Below are positions 1 through 11,595 of a DNA stretch of 64,000 nt, one piece after another (position 1 is the first letter of the stretch; each line of letters starts with the position of its first letter). The translations under genes and the position numbers were made by a program. The stretch is from Doryteuthis pealeii (lineage: Eukaryota > Mollusca > Cephalopoda > Myopsida > Loliginidae), in assembly GCA_023376005.1 (NCBI GenBank), contig CM042138.1, forward strand, positions 94,878,250-94,942,249, written 5' to 3'. The notes under the pieces were generated by a model. That model was not told the DNA's origin and ran no database searches. It was given only the letters and a program-made list of their open reading frames with translations.

Positions 1-248
1 TATCACCAAGGGACACTCCAACCCATTTAAGTAGTGATACCTCTTTAAGGGATTTTGAACAAATTCCCTTGGCCCTTTAGAGAGACAATAGTCTCACTTT
101 GCTTGGCTTTCTTCCCCTTCTTTCCTCCAATAATTTGGTCAAATAGGCTGCCTACTACATATTCTATACATTTGAAGTAATTTATTAAGAATATTTTGTG
201 AGGAAAACAAATTTTCAAGATAAGTTGAAGCATTTATATTTTGTAACA

Positions 249-556
249 GATGATTGATTTCAACTATCATGTCAATCCATCAGAGTTATATTATGCCTAG
301 AGATTAAGGAGTTGTGTTAAAACAGATCTATTCAACCCAAAAATGGGACCCAGACAAATACAACCACTCCAGGTCAGAGTCAACACAGGAATAATGGTAA
401 AGAAGGGATACTCCACACTCCCTAGAATTGAGGCTTCAGCCTCACCATCAGATGCAGTCTAGTGTCATATGTAGGAGCCCCCATTTTTGGGGGAAGGGAG
501 GGACTTATCTCTCTGCAAGCGATACCTTCAGAATATTCTAAGCTCCACAGACACGA
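249..556 (-). repeat. R1 interspersed repeat, partly deleted
   Basis: This is a member of the commonest family in the window. It starts with a degenerate head (CATGTCAATCC followed by TTATATTATGCC), skips the AT-rich middle, then has the body landmarks ATGGGACCC, CCACTCCAGGTCAGAGT, GATACTCCACACTCCC, CACCATCAGATGCAGT, CTCTGCA and AGAATATTCTAAGCTCCAC. I assign the strand so that the hairpin-bearing head is the 3' end, because other copies carry short tandem tails outside it. No coding potential is visible. Confidence 0.7.
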
Positions 557-1271
557 TGTCATGGATAAGGAGTATGGAGAAATGTACCATATTGAAGTGA
601 GGTGTCTCCGGAGAGGGGCGGGGGAGTGACGTCCCAAATTTGTTTTCCTTTGAAAGAAGAAATTGGATTAATTCAGAAGAAATTAGTACACTGACTTGAT
701 GAGCGGCAATAAAAATAAACATTTTAGAAATTAAAAAAAATAAAAAATAAAAATAAAAAAAAAATGTCCCTGAATTAAGTGATCCTCCTACTTTTGTATC
801 TAATCTTGTTTTCTTCAGATCATTTGAACTTGCTAAACCCAAGCCTCATGGTCCAAAGTAGATTATCGCAATGATGTACAACAGTGTCAAGTCTTTCAAG
901 TGTAAAATTTTTGCTGTGGGCAAAGCAGCTTGCAAACAGTAAACTTAACTCACTTTCATAATCTTAAAGTCATTAGGCAGGGTCAAACCACAGTGCTTCA
1001 AAGAATACTCAGGAGTCAATGTTCTGAATTTCTACCAGTTCATTCCACATGAGTGATTTTCCAAATTATTTTTCTCATCTTTGTAAATTCTGACCATGTT
1101 CAGAAGCACATATTTGTGAGCAGTTTTTTCTCAACTGGTTGCCACGAAACATTGCCAAAAATCATGAAATGACCAGAACCAAATGAACGTAATAAGAACT
1201 CTTATTTATTTTGTTGCAAACTTGACATTAAGCAAAAGACAAAACAAAAATTTTGTCACATTGACTTTTGT
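557..1271. other. AT-rich stretch, nothing recognised
   Basis: The stretch contains an A-rich tract near 730-765. I see no gene, tRNA-like head or family repeat. The short open frames here lack any family motif. Confidence 0.5.
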
Positions 1272-1362
1272 ATGTATTTACCCAACCCTCTACACAAGCT
1301 GGATGTCATAAAAGATAATTTCTTTAAGCAGTTTAAGAGATTTGAATTCAAATTTTTCCTGT
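1272..1362 (-). repeat. R3 SINE, 3' tail fragment
   Basis: TGTATTTACCCAACCC, then GGATGTCATAAAAGATAAT, TTTAAGCAGTTT and GATTTGAATTCAAA match the tail half of the R3 SINE seen complete at 34.3 and 61.0 kb. The tRNA-like head is absent. Confidence 0.55.
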
Positions 1363-2235
1363 CATATATGGTAACTTTATTTTTTTTAATTAATTAGTTA
1401 TTTGTATGTGGCCAACTTGAATTTTCAAGAATTAACGACAAAAAAAAGAAAAATGTACATGTATGAGAAAGAATTCTATTAAAACGGGAATTATCCCTAC
1501 AAAAAGGAACATTTACATAAAACCATATCTCACAGCAATAATCTACTATAAAAGATGTATAACTGGGAGAAAAGTTTTCAGAACAGCTGTACATCTGGAA
1601 ATAAAATAGGAATTTTATAAAATATGAAAAGCTATGTCTATAGAAAACAATTATCTAAGAAATAAGCAGTTCATATATATTTATTTTATTATAAAACCTG
1701 AGTGAGTTTTCAAGAGAGCGAATCTTCTTGTTTCTATAAATATAGCAATACATCAATATTTTAGACAATACTAAGGGTTGGCTCAGAAAGATGATGGAAG
1801 CAATTGGATAATGAAGTGGAGGCAGAAATTGGTTATTTTACTATTTGTTCAAAACAAGGAAGATGATGAATAATTAGTTTTAGAAAGAAAAAAAAAAAAA
1901 AAAAAAACAAAACACATTAAGAAAATTTTTTTTTGAATTGAATTTGAAAGAAAAGTGGAGTGGGACGAGAGAAAAAAAAAAAAAAAAATTTTTTTTTTTT
2001 TTTTTAAAAATCAAGAAGTGAGTAGACGTAAAAAAAAAAAAAAAAAATAAATAAAATAAAATAAAATAAAAATAAAATAAAATAAATAAATTCAATTTTC
2101 TAGGCATAGTAAAAAAAAAAAATTAAGCCAGAGTACAATTAGCAAAATTGAAAAAAAAAAAAAACAATAAATAAATAATCATCAATACTCAAACTATAAA
2201 CTTATCAAATAAAATCTAATTATATTTTTTGTCTG
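1363..2235. other. AT-rich stretch with A/T homopolymer mosaic
   Basis: No gene is recognised. From about 1885 to 2190 the sequence is mostly poly-A, poly-T and AAAT/AAAAT units. Open frames crossing it encode only Phe/Lys runs and are low-complexity artefacts. Confidence 0.6.
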
Positions 2236-2565
2236 ATCAGCTGGGCGTGGTATATGCTAACTGTACCCCCCCCCCTGCAGAGGGGGGAGACCACCTCTAA
2301 AATAGAGTATCCGGGAGGTGACACTAAACTGCATCTGATGGTGAGGCTCCAGTTCTGGAGCTATGGTGAGTGTGGAGTACATCTTCATTGCCTTATTCCC
2401 AGGTTCACTCTGACCCGGAGTGATAGTAGAACTGTTTAAAAACTATTCATATTCAATAGGATCATGTTAGATACAAACATACAATTTCCTAACCTCTAAG
2501 TATAAACAGTATAAAAGTATAAAATAACTCTAGACAAGTTGACATTCCATTAAAAATCAATCACT
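2236..2565 (+). repeat. R1 interspersed repeat
   Basis: The copy reads in the sense direction: ATATGCTAACTGTA, CTGCAGAGGGG, GACACTAAACTGCATCTGAT, GGTGAGGCTCCAGTTCTGGA, TCTGACCCGGAGTG. It continues to a CTAGACAAGTTGACATTCCA end and a short AATCAATCA tail. The segment between the body and the head is shortened compared with the 12.3 kb copy. Confidence 0.75.
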
Positions 2566-2913
2566 CCAATTATACTTTATTTATATCACTTAGTATTGAA
2601 AACATTTTTAAACATAGAATTCCAATCACAATTTGTTAATTAAGACAATTTATATTAAGCCTAATGAATCAAGTTGTTGACATGGAATCTTTATTCCTTT
2701 TATTCAACAACTAACTTTCATAGCAATAACCTTCTGGGTATGATAAAGAAATAAATAAAAATTTTAAAAAAACACACCCAACAACAACCCCCTCCCCACA
2801 GAAACAGAATTTTATCTATTTATTAGCCTCTTGCAGGACCTGTGAAAATTTCACAGAACAATAAAATCAAGATGTGCTATTTAAGCAAGAAAGGGTGATT
2901 TGCAATTATATAT

Positions 2914-3162
2914 AAGTAAGTAAAGTCGTTGGGTGGCCTAAAGTCAGTATCAGCCAGACGAGGGAGTCTATCCCCTTTTCACTAGTGCTAGACCAAAGAG
3001 ATTGTTTTTTGCATCTAAGATGGAGTACCACATCCACCATCAGCTCCTTACTTTACCGCACAGGTCCCTGTGCTTCTCATACACTGAGTTGTGAGGGCCA
3101 GTATCGAACCAGGAACCTGGTGGTTCCTAGGTACACTCTCTACCGAGTGAGCTGAACCTGCA
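2914..3162 (-). repeat. R2 tRNA-derived SINE, near full length
   Basis: On the minus strand a tRNA-like head has an A-box-like TGAGCTCACTCGGTAGAGAG equivalent and a B-box-like GGTTCGATAC. The body follows with GGGATAGACTCCCTC and CAACGACTTTAC. The head resembles a tRNA but does not fold as an intact gene, so I call it a SINE and not a tRNA. It is a probable RNA polymerase III promoter by family analogy. Confidence 0.8.
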
Positions 3163-3497
3163 CTTATTTATTATATATCAATAAATATTATTAAAAAAAT
3201 ATGATAATCTATCAGCATATTCTATTATATGGATAATGGTATTGCTGATACTGATGAATCTTCAGAGCTAATCTGATCTTCAGCAAACCACTATACAATA
3301 ATTCATGTTTACTAAGCTAATTTGTGAGGATATATAAAGTCAGCACAGGGTAATTCTATGAGAATGAACACAGCGTTTTATCTGAAGAAGCAACAGAGAG
3401 ACAGGGAGAAGAGACAGAATATCCCACTTGGCTGCAGGGAGGTATATGGATGTAACATGCGAATGATCAGCAGAATTATAATTAGGCATAGTTATGC

Positions 3498-3538
<41 letters not shown>

Positions 3539-4309
3539 CTCCAAAATTCCCCTGTAAATTTTAAGAAAACTTGATAGACAGGTTGTATTTGTTGGTGGTT
3601 CACTCCTAAAGTAAGGGATCAATTCATGAATATAGAGAAAAGAACAAATCAATATTTAATGGAGATAAGGTTGGTCAGACTGCTCAGAAAAAGCCAAAGT
3701 ACACTTACCTCCTTTGTAAAAACCTTTCAAAATAATATCTAGATAATTTAAACTAAAAATAGATAAATAAAGTTTTCTAAGAGATTTTTCTCTTCCATTT
3801 GCAAGAGTTTTTAGACATTGCCCAAAACTTAGTTGTTTAATTGAGTTTAATTAAAGCCACTCACAATAAACAATTTTGGTGGTACTGCTGCTGCGGCTGC
3901 CAATGAATCTATTTTAATCAAACAGATGCAAACATTTTTCAATTGCAGTAAATTGAGATTAAAATTAAAATAGAAGAAAAAGTAGGGAAAATACAATAAG
4001 TACATTTATAGCCAAAATATTGGTCTTAAAATTAGAAAAATAATTGAAAGATAAGTGGAAAAAGATTCACATGTGACCAAAATTGCTTGCTTTTTATTTT
4101 CATATTGGCAAACAGATGACTTGAGAAAAAGAGGAAATGTGGGTCTTATATGTGGTTGTGAAAATCATCTTGGTTGCTAGTAAATAACTAGAATTGGATA
4201 AAAGAATTGGCAGAATGGTGTGTGTGTGTGTGAGAAAGAGAAGGAAAAAAAAAAAAAAAAAAAAAAAAGGAGAGAGAGATAAGGGTAGATGCAGAAAAGG
4301 TAATTACAA
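3163..4309. other. AT-rich stretch with long poly-T and GT/poly-A tracts
   Basis: No gene is recognised. A poly-T run lies near 3501-3534, a (GT)n near 4218-4233 and a poly-A near 4246-4268. Open frames on both strands around 3340-3603 only read through the poly-T run. Confidence 0.5.
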
Positions 4310-4315
4310 GAGGTT

Positions 4316-4380
4316 TGGTTTGGTTTATTTGTTTAATGGCATCAACTCCTTATGGGTTATTTAATGCCAAAAATTGATTA
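4316..4380 (-). repeat. Solitary R1-type terminal hairpin
   Basis: GGTTTGGTTTATTTG precedes TAATGGCATCAACTCC and GGGTTATTTAATGCC. The GGCAT...ATGCC and AACTCC...GGGTT parts are inversely repeated. The GGTTTGGTTT is a degenerate tandem tail lying outside the hairpin. Confidence 0.55.
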
Positions 4381-4410
4381 TTCATTTGTAAAAGTTGGAC
4401 CATATTACCA

Positions 4411-4518
4411 TAAGGCACCTCTTTTCAATTTCGTGGCATTAGGCCATTTTTTTATTTTTATTTACACCATCAATGAAAAAAATGGCCTAATGACACAAAA
4501 TCGAAAAGGGGTGCCTTA
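4411..4518. repeat. Short palindromic element, about 108 bp
   Basis: The left arm begins TAAGGCACCTCTTTTC and runs through GGCATTAGGCCATTTTTTT. The right arm is its reverse complement with few mismatches, ending GAAAAGGGGTGCCTTA. The AT-rich loop is about 20 bases. It sits between the hairpin at 4316-4380 and an R2 copy. Confidence 0.8.
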
Positions 4519-4566
4519 AAAATGGACAATGGAATGTTAAATGTAAATTGTAATTAAACTTTTAGG

Positions 4567-4788
4567 ACCGTAACCGTTCCCGGTTTGATACCAGCCCTCG
4601 CCAACTCAGCATATGAGCAGCACAAGGATCTGTGTGGTAAAGTGAAGAGCTGATGGTAGGTGTGATACTCTTCCTCAGACGCCAAAACAATCTCCTTGGT
4701 CTAGCACTAGTGAAAAGGGGATACACTCCCTCGCTGTCAGGTTGATACTGATTTTAAGTCACCCCAACGACTTTACTTACTTTATATG
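4567..4788 (+). repeat. R2 SINE, 5'-truncated
   Basis: The sense strand starts at the B-box end of the head (GGTTTGATACCAGCCCTCGC) and continues through CATATGAGCAGCACA, AGCTGATGGTAGGTGTG, AGTGAAAAGGGGATACACTC and CCCCAACGACTTTAC. Loss of the 5' half fits incomplete reverse transcription. Confidence 0.75.
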
Positions 4789-4789
4789 G

Positions 4790-5108
4790 TTTCAAGTAAC
4801 TAATAATAATTAAGTAAACAATTATAGCTTCAAATAACCATTTTTAATACAAATAATATTCAAACAGATATAAAATATTTCTATCTCAAATAATTTTTGA
4901 ATAAATCTATTTGATGGGACCCTTACAGGTTACCAATTAGTGGATTAATGGTAATAAAGGGGTGACGCCATACTCCACAGAACTCCAAGAACTGGAGCCT
5001 CGCCATCAGATACAGTTTACTGTCATACCCAGGACAGCCCTTTTGAGGTGGTCTTACTCCTCTGCAGAGGATGCAGTCGACATGCTCTACACTGTCAATA
5101 GAGCTGAG
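4790..5108 (-). repeat. R1 repeat, body only
   Basis: The landmarks are TTCAAGTAACTAATAATAAT, CTATTTGATGGGACCC, GAACTGGAGCCTCGCC, ATCAGATACAGTTTACTG, CATACCCAGGACAGCCC and CCTCTGCAGAGGATGCAGTC. The terminal hairpin head is missing. Confidence 0.7.
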
Positions 5109-5685
5109 AGAGAGAGAAAAAAAAAAAGTGAGCTCAGAAAAATGTTATGCTTGTTGTTATTAAAATAAACTGACAACCAAGAAATCCATTGATCTTGAAA
5201 GTTTTTTTTTTTTGTTTTTTTTTTAATTCTTGAAATTTTAATAAGAAACTAAATGGAGAGAGGAAATTAATTTAAGATGAAATTGAAAGTAAACAAATTT
5301 AATTAAGAAATTGAAATTAATATTTAGGGAGAGTGTGGAGGGGACAAAACTTATTACTATGACTACTCAAAAGAAACTTTTTAAAAAGAAAAAAAAAGAA
5401 AAAAAAGACAGCACACACACACACACACACAGAATTTTTTTTAACCAGCTTGTAAGATTTATAATTCATTCTTTAGATACAAGTGTTTTTGGTTTTTTTC
5501 TTAATCCATACAATTTTTGGATTGCATAAAGCAATGAAGACTCTTACTATTGAGAACAAGATATTTGAATTATAAATAAAATTTAAAGAATTCTTTTAGA
5601 ATTCGCTCAGGTTTTATTTCTTTAGATGAATTATTCTTCTCCAGTATTTCTTTTAAATTTGTATTCAAATGATTTAAATATTTGC
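5109..5685. other. AT-rich stretch with (CA)n
   Basis: A (CA)n microsatellite lies near 5411-5431. No gene or family repeat is recognised. Confidence 0.5.
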
Positions 5686-5960
5686 AATCCGTTGTTGTTG
5701 GCATCCTTCTGTCTGCAAAAGATGGCATAGTTTTTTGGGTTTTTTTTACTACATAGCCTGGGCGGGTTGTTTTGGAGGATGTACTGTTGCCCAAGCAGCA
5801 GATCACCCCTCTCCACACTGCCACTGTGGTCCAAAGGAAAAGTAAGAAACCTATGCAGTTTGGCAACATCAGTGTCACAGGAGTTGCTGGAATTCAGCGT
5901 TAATCCACGTTAGAGACTCTGGCTCCAGATTTGTTTTCGGGGTTTACTCCCCTACCCTTC
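5686..5960 (-). mobile_element. LINE-B 3' end fragment (tentative)
   Basis: The minus-strand segment containing GACAGAAGGATGCCAACAAC matches the region just after the finger-coding end of the LINE-B fragment at 29.5 kb (GACGGAAGGATGCCAACAAG). The adjoining 5760-5960 segment is richer in G+C than its surroundings and may be more of the same element. No long frame is intact. Confidence 0.4.
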
Positions 5961-6303
5961 CTCGGGATTATGTAAGCTATTCAGTGGCGATGGTTTTTAT
6001 AACAGACTCTTCCTGGTCATTACTTGCCTGTCAAATTATTTCATAAGTTTTAATACTCTACATAGCTCTGCTCTCATCACCAGATATTAGGTATGTGAAA
6101 ATGTTCCCAGCACCTTCTAAATACACTGTAGAAACTGGTTTTGAGCATTCTCTATGCGGTATTCATGTATACGGTGTTGAGGAAAAGAGATGGAAAAAGA
6201 AAAATGGTTGCAGAGAAGATACATGTTCGAAAATGTTTTCAAGTTGGACAGGACAACAGCAGAAGCAAAGATGATTGATAGAACCTAGAGAGAATGCTCT
6301 GGT

Positions 6304-6568
6304 TGATTTTAATGTCATGTCAATCCATCTGAAGTTTTGGGGGGGATTTTTGTTTGTTTTTTTTTTATCTCTAGAGGTTAGGGAATTGTGCATGTTTATA
6401 TTTACATTTTTTGAGTAATTTAAGTAATTTTTTTTTTTTTGCACAGTTATAAATATGCTCTCAAGTATTTCTATCTAATACAAATAATTTGCAAACAAAT
6501 CTATTTGACTCATAAATGGCTCCTAACGGTCAGAGTGGACCTGAGAGTAATAGAATGTAATGATTGTT
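6304..6568 (-). repeat. R1 repeat, head and partial body
   Basis: The copy has a GGTTGATTTTAATG tail, a degenerate hairpin (TCATGTCAATCC), CTAGAGGTTAGGGAATTGTG, CTATCTAATACAAATAATTT and GGTCAGAGTGGACCTGAGAG. It stops before the distal half of the body. Confidence 0.65.
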
Positions 6569-6659
6569 TTATTGCCGAATCAAGTCCTTTGTTTATTAAT
6601 AAAGGACTCAGGGTGATTACAGTGCCTGCTGTTGTTTAAGTGGACACCCAATTAAATAT

Positions 6660-7094
6660 TAAACAAGCTCATCGCTGCTTAACTTTGGTGGTTTAGCAGG
6701 AATTGGTGCTTTCAGCATGATTTGACCGTAGTAAAGTGATATTCTGTACTGTTTGTAACCAAACTGTTTTGTGAAGGAGAATTTGACTTGGAAAACAAAT
6801 GCTGCAGAAGACCATGACAATTTATGAAGATACCACTCAAACAACATTAGAATTGGTCTATGGTTCTAAGACATTTGTAAAGTATGGAGAAGATTTTTTT
6901 TTTAAATTAGAAAAATGGGTTCCACATGAATTTTCAGAGTGAAGCATCTTACCGCCAGTATTTCACTTCTTGCCACACATGAAACAAATAATAATCGGAT
7001 GAAGCACTACCAGATTTTAATCAATTAAAAATTCTTTATCTGGTTAAAAATTTAAAGAGGTCTTCAATGTTCAAAACTTCATTGACAACTTTAT
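6660..7094. other. No gene seen
   Basis: A 62-codon minus frame (6659-6847) has no recognised domain. The rest is AT-rich and unassigned. Confidence 0.4.
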
Positions 7095-7435
7095 TTTGTT
7101 TGATTTCTTGGTTTAATGGCATATCAACCTTCAATGATTATATAAGCCAAAGCCACACCTGTAAATGAACAGTAGTAGTAGTATTTAACCCAATAGCTCG
7201 GACTTTATTTTGTAAAAGTCAAAATTGTCTTAACATGCAAACACAAATTAACAGTGTTTCAGAAAAATTGATAGCAAATTTTTGTAAACACCCTATAAGT
7301 TATTAGATTAGGAAATTATATCATTTGATATGTACAGGGTGTTACAGTAAAAACAATTATATATAATTTTGTCAACTTGACCAATTTGAATAACACACAA
7401 TCTTATATAAAATGATTTTCTCTTTTATTTTATTA

Positions 7436-7716
7436 TACAGGGTGTTTCAGAAAAAAATTATATCACTTTGTAATCTAATAAAATGACCAATTCTTATTCA
7501 AATCATCTCAAATTTTAACAGCATGTGTAGAAACAACTTAAAATTATGTTTAATGCTTTATTTTCCCTTTCAAAAATTCCATTCACTGGAAAAGAAAAGT
7601 CATTTAAACATTGAATTTTGAATTGTTTCTACACATGCTGTTAAAATGTGAGATCATATGAATTGGTTAGGTTATTATATTACAAAATAACATCAATTTT
7701 TCTGAAACAACGTGTA
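7436..7716. mobile_element. Fold-back (MITE-like) element, 281 bp
   Basis: The left end TACAGGGTGTTTCAGAAAA and the reverse complement of the right end (TACACGTTGTTTCAGAAAA) match. The similarity continues through nearly the whole length, including ACAGCATGTGTAGAAACAA on the left and its reverse complement on the right. The arms are about 125 bases, 7436-7560 and 7593-7716. It has no coding capacity, so it is probably a non-autonomous DNA transposon. Confidence 0.8.
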
Positions 7717-8028
7717 CATCTCAAAATGATATAAAAAATTTTAAAACCCAGTATTTTAATGAATAAATATACATACTAATCATTTATTAACTAATTCTAA
7801 GAAAAATACTGAAAACTTTTGTATACACCTAATACTTTGAGAGAAATGTAAAGATATCTGACATAGCACAATGGTTGAAGGAGAAAAGGATTAGTGACTG
7901 ATCTCTTGGGTAAACAAATTCTTCCAATAACAATTGGCCAGACAGTAAGCACTCTAAAAAGTTATTTTACTAATTACAAGCCATCATAGGGACCCAAACA
8001 CAAAAGTTATTCACTGAGTCTAGATTAG
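7717..8028. other. AT-rich stretch, nothing recognised
   Basis: I see no gene, tRNA-like head or recurrent family sequence here. Confidence 0.4.
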
Positions 8029-8121
8029 CTGTGGCTCAAGGTCAGAAGTATGGGGCACTTAGTGCGAACAAACTCACTAAGAGTGGTCAGCTAATCTAGC
8101 TTCCAAACCATTACACCACAT
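8029..8121 (-). repeat. R4 tRNA-like SINE head
   Basis: The plus strand reads GGCTCAAGGTCAGAAGTATG, GGGCACTTAGTG, then AACCATTACACCACA. In reverse this is TGTGGTGTAATGG (A-box-like) followed by a degenerate B-box region. Related heads are at 11.3, 11.5, 45.7, 45.8 and 50.4 kb. Confidence 0.6.
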
Positions 8122-8407
8122 GAGAGACCAGCATACAGTATAAATATCAGTGTTATCTTTACAAAATAGCTAAACATGAATTTGCCACTATAACCTAGAG
8201 TATTTAAAAAAAATAAAAAAGTTCATAAAAAGACACAGACTCTCTGGTAAGGAAAAAGTTCCAGGTACAGCAGTCAGTAAAGACAGTCTTGCTGAGGCTT
8301 CTGGGATATGAAAGGACTCATCACTATTGATTTCCTTGAAAACAGTGCAACTGTAAACAGTGCTTCCTATTGCAAACTCCTTGGGCAAAATTCATTTTAT
8401 TGAATGA

Positions 8408-8410
<3 letters not shown>

Positions 8411-8473
<63 letters not shown>
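8411..8473. repeat. (TA)n microsatellite
   Basis: An uninterrupted TA dinucleotide run of about 63 bases. Confidence 0.98.
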
Positions 8474-8475
<2 letters not shown>

Positions 8476-9104
8476 TAACATATTCCTCAGACTTTTATAT
8501 AAAAAGTGAGTCAGCCTTTAGTTTAATGTTCTAGCTACTAACAAAAGGAGAACTTTATTCCAAAGCGGTAAGAATTTAACATTGTTACAAAATTAGATTC
8601 AGCTTGTATTCCTCACATCATTTCACCTGTTTAGGTCATTGTAACTAAAGCTTCTTGGCAGACAACCAAGAACTGGTGCTACCAAAAATAACCATAAATT
8701 GAAAGTAACATTGGTAATACTTGAGGAAACATGAACCAAATTGTGAAATTCAAGAGAAACATTTCAAAACTTAATTCATTTGACAATTTTACACTTACAA
8801 GATTTCATTGTTCTATGTTCAGATATTTATTTTTTTATAAATTAAAAAAAAAAAAATAAAAAAAAAAATAAAATAAAAACTATAATTTTTTTTTTAAATA
8901 TACAAGGGGGAGTTAAAAGTTTTCCAATATATTGGTACATGCTAGTTTGCAGCACATATATCATCGAAGTAGTTCAAAGTGTGAAAGGTTCTAGTATTGG
9001 TTAGTAGTATTATGGTAGCTGGTGTGCCGACATGTTATGCATTGCTTCTCTCAGTGTGTGATTTGAAAGCCGCACAGATGTAATATAGTCCAATTCAAAA
9101 ACTT
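8474..9104. other. AT-rich stretch, nothing recognised
   Basis: A/T-rich low complexity near 8830-8900. No gene motif is seen. Confidence 0.4.
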
Positions 9105-9534
9105 ATGCTTTAATCCTTCTAAATATGTAATTTGTATGTGTTTTTATCCATTGAATTATTGTTCACAGCATGTTAAAACAGTATTTTGCTACGAACAGAC
9201 AGATGCAAAATATTAATTTTTTTTTTAAAACTAAATTTTACATGTTACTTTGTTTTGTAAAATTAATGGGGCCAATCTTTATCAATATTCTTGAAATTGG
9301 ACACTTAATTAGAAGACACCTTAAACTACAGCGAGGATGTTGTTCTCTTCTCCGACTTTTGGAAACAAAAACCACTACCAACGAAAGTTGACACAAAGTT
9401 CCTTCAAAAAGTATTAGATAAGCAAAAAGGGAGCACTATATCATTAATAAAAGATAATCTCGGAATCATTTTGACATAATGTTGGAAATTGATAATATTT
9501 TAACGCCAGGCTTCTTAACAAACTTTCAATCTTG

Positions 9535-9568
<34 letters not shown>

Positions 9569-10165
9569 GAACTTATGTGCTAGTGTTAAAACAAATAAAA
9601 TTGTTCACCACACACTGGTTGGACAGGCTTTGTTTAAAAAGAATCATATAAAGAGGTATTCTATTTATTGTATGTAATACAACATAGCAAGTATTTAAAA
9701 GATATTTTCAAGTTCAAAGTGATGTTATTTACTTAAATTAATCCTATATATGTGTATACCTGCAGTATTAAAATGAAAATCTTAAATAATCTAATGGTAA
9801 TTTGTACCTCTTATTCTCAAATTAATGGGTTACTGCATAGAGATACATACAATTTGAGTACAGAATCAGAAAGAACATACAATTTTACATAAGAATGCAA
9901 AGTTTTATCAAAATTGCTCCAAAAATAAAAGAAATGGTGAAGAAATTACTAAATTTGTTTTGAATTGGTCTGCAATTCTGCATTTCTTTTAGCAAAATCA
10001 TGTCCACTTTTGTACCCCCAATTTCTGGGCTATAAATTCTCATAACTTTTAAACCAATAAGGATAATTTAAACAGTTTTGAAATCCATAGAGTTCTATAT
10101 AACTAATGAGATTGAATAACCTCAAATAAAATAAATCAACTGGGAATGCTAAATTGATAGGTTGA
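9105..10165. repeat. R5 unclassified long repeat, copy A
   Basis: The segment matches 30.6-31.9 kb in order. Shared blocks are CTAAATATGTAATTTGTATG, ATCTTTATCAATATTCTTGA, CAATTAGAAGACACC-like, TTCAAAGTGATGTTAT, TTTTACATAAGAATGCAAAG, GTGAAGAAATTACT and AATTCTCATAACTTTT. A poly-A run at 9532-9567 interrupts it. No frame with a recognised domain is present, so the family type is unknown. Confidence 0.75.
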
Positions 10166-11035
10166 CTATAGATTATGTATGGTAGAGTAGAAATTAAACA
10201 TAATGATAATTCTGAATCATGGAAAAAAAATAAAAGTAAATATACAGGGTTTGGCCTTTTGCTGACTTTGAACCTGGTCTATGATTGGTCAAAGCAATTC
10301 AGAAGAGGAATTAGACTTTAAAAAAAGGGTAGTTTTAGTTAGTTTTTTGGAGAAGGCATACATGTCTCCAAGATGGCTATTTCTCTCACATGTGATGTTC
10401 TTAGAAATATGGATATTAACCAACAGACACAGATGAAGAGGACCCAAGAAATCCCAAGAAAGCAGACTAGAAAAACTGAGAGAACCAGCCCAGATAAGTA
10501 AAATATAAGTAGTAAATGGCTATACAACACATGGTCCAGATTGTTTTATTTTGTTTTTTTGTGAATAGCTACTACTGTTGGTGACTAATGCAAACAATAT
10601 TATTGTTATTCCTCTGACTATTCCATCATATCAAGAACTTTAACAGCATTTGCTTCTGGGCACAAAAGAGAAATTTCACAGTATTTGATAAAGAAAAATT
10701 AAACACGATTTAAATAGCATCTTCTAGAGTATAAAATAGAAAAATAAAATACATAAATAAAAGACCTTTTGGAAAACAGGCACCTACATGTCCCCTAACA
10801 ACAATAAAATTATCTTATCAGTAACAAAAGGGATAAATATCAGTTAGCCAGCAATGATTTCAATTCAAACAAAACAGTTCTTTGTCAGCATATAAAGACA
10901 GAGATATGACATTTCATATGTCCTGTGACTTAAATTCCAATAAGAAAGAAATATATGGAAGGTTGCACCACATGACTACTCAGAATTGGATATTCAAAAT
11001 CATAGTGTAGTCACTCATCTGAAGATCTTTGTCTT
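10166..11035. other. AT-rich stretch, nothing recognised
   Basis: Short frames at 10339-10530 (minus) show only hydrophobic runs. No family motif or repeat was recognised. Confidence 0.4.
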
Positions 11036-11295
11036 TAAAGTAAGTAAAAGTAAAGCGTTGGGGTGGCCTAAAGTCGGTATCAGCCAGACAGCGAGGGAGT
11101 CTATCCCCTTTTCACTAGCGCTAGACCAAGGAGATTGTTTTTTTAGCATATGGGGTAGTGCGCCACACCTACCATCACCTCCTTACTTTACCGCACAGAT
11201 CCCTGTACTACTCATACGCTGAGTTGGCGAGGGCCAGTATCAACCAGGAACCTTGTGGTTCCCAGGCAGATGCTCTACCAACTGAGCTAAAGATG
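11036..11295 (-). repeat. R2 tRNA-derived SINE, near full length
   Basis: On the minus strand the head reads TAGCTCAGTTGGTAGAGCAT, then CTGCCTGGGAACCACAAGG, then a degenerate B box. The body (CTTGGTCTAGCGCTAGTG, GGGATAGACTCCCTCGC, CTTTACTTTTACTTACTTTA) follows. It is one of the best-preserved R2 copies and a good basis for a family consensus. Confidence 0.85.
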
Positions 11296-11316
11296 TCCTT
11301 TACTAAGCTTAGCTTA

Positions 11317-11415
11317 ATTTTAGCTCAAGTCCAGAAGTATGGAGGCACCCAGTGAGAATTAAACTCACTAATAATAGTCTGCAAGCCTAGCTCAATAACT
11401 ATTAAACCACAAAAG
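11317..11415 (-). repeat. R4 tRNA-like SINE head
   Basis: The plus strand has TAGCTCAAGTCCAGAAGTAT, GGCACCCAGTGAGAATTAAA (reverse of a B box) and ACTATTAAACCACAAA. It is directly beside an R2 copy in the same orientation. Confidence 0.65.
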
Positions 11416-11469
11416 GTGTCCACTAAAACAAATCTTTAAAAAATAAACTAAAAATCAGTCATAGCTTTC

Positions 11470-11573
11470 ACTTGGAACAAGGCCCATAATTATAAGGCAA
11501 CTAGTAAGAGTTTAACTCACTACCCACAGTAATTGATCTGTGAGCCTTGATTGTTGACCATTACACAACAATA
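11470..11573 (-). repeat. Degenerate R4-like SINE head
   Basis: GGCAACTAGTAAGAGTTTAA, CTCACTACCCACAGTAATTG and GACCATTACACAACAA line up with the R4 copy just upstream, with more changes. Confidence 0.5.
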
Positions 11574-11595
11574 AGGTGGTCTTTAGTTTTGGGAG

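Noticed and set aside
1880..2107. Phe-rich 75-codon minus frame
   Set aside because: It only translates the A/T homopolymer mosaic.
2914..3162. Genuine tRNA gene
   Set aside because: A- and B-box-like blocks exist, but acceptor and anticodon arms do not pair and the sequence continues into a SINE body found in many copies. The same applies to all other tRNA-like heads here.
9170..9391. 73-codon plus frame as a gene
   Set aside because: It lies in the R5 repeat, and the same region at 30.7-30.9 kb does not keep the frame.
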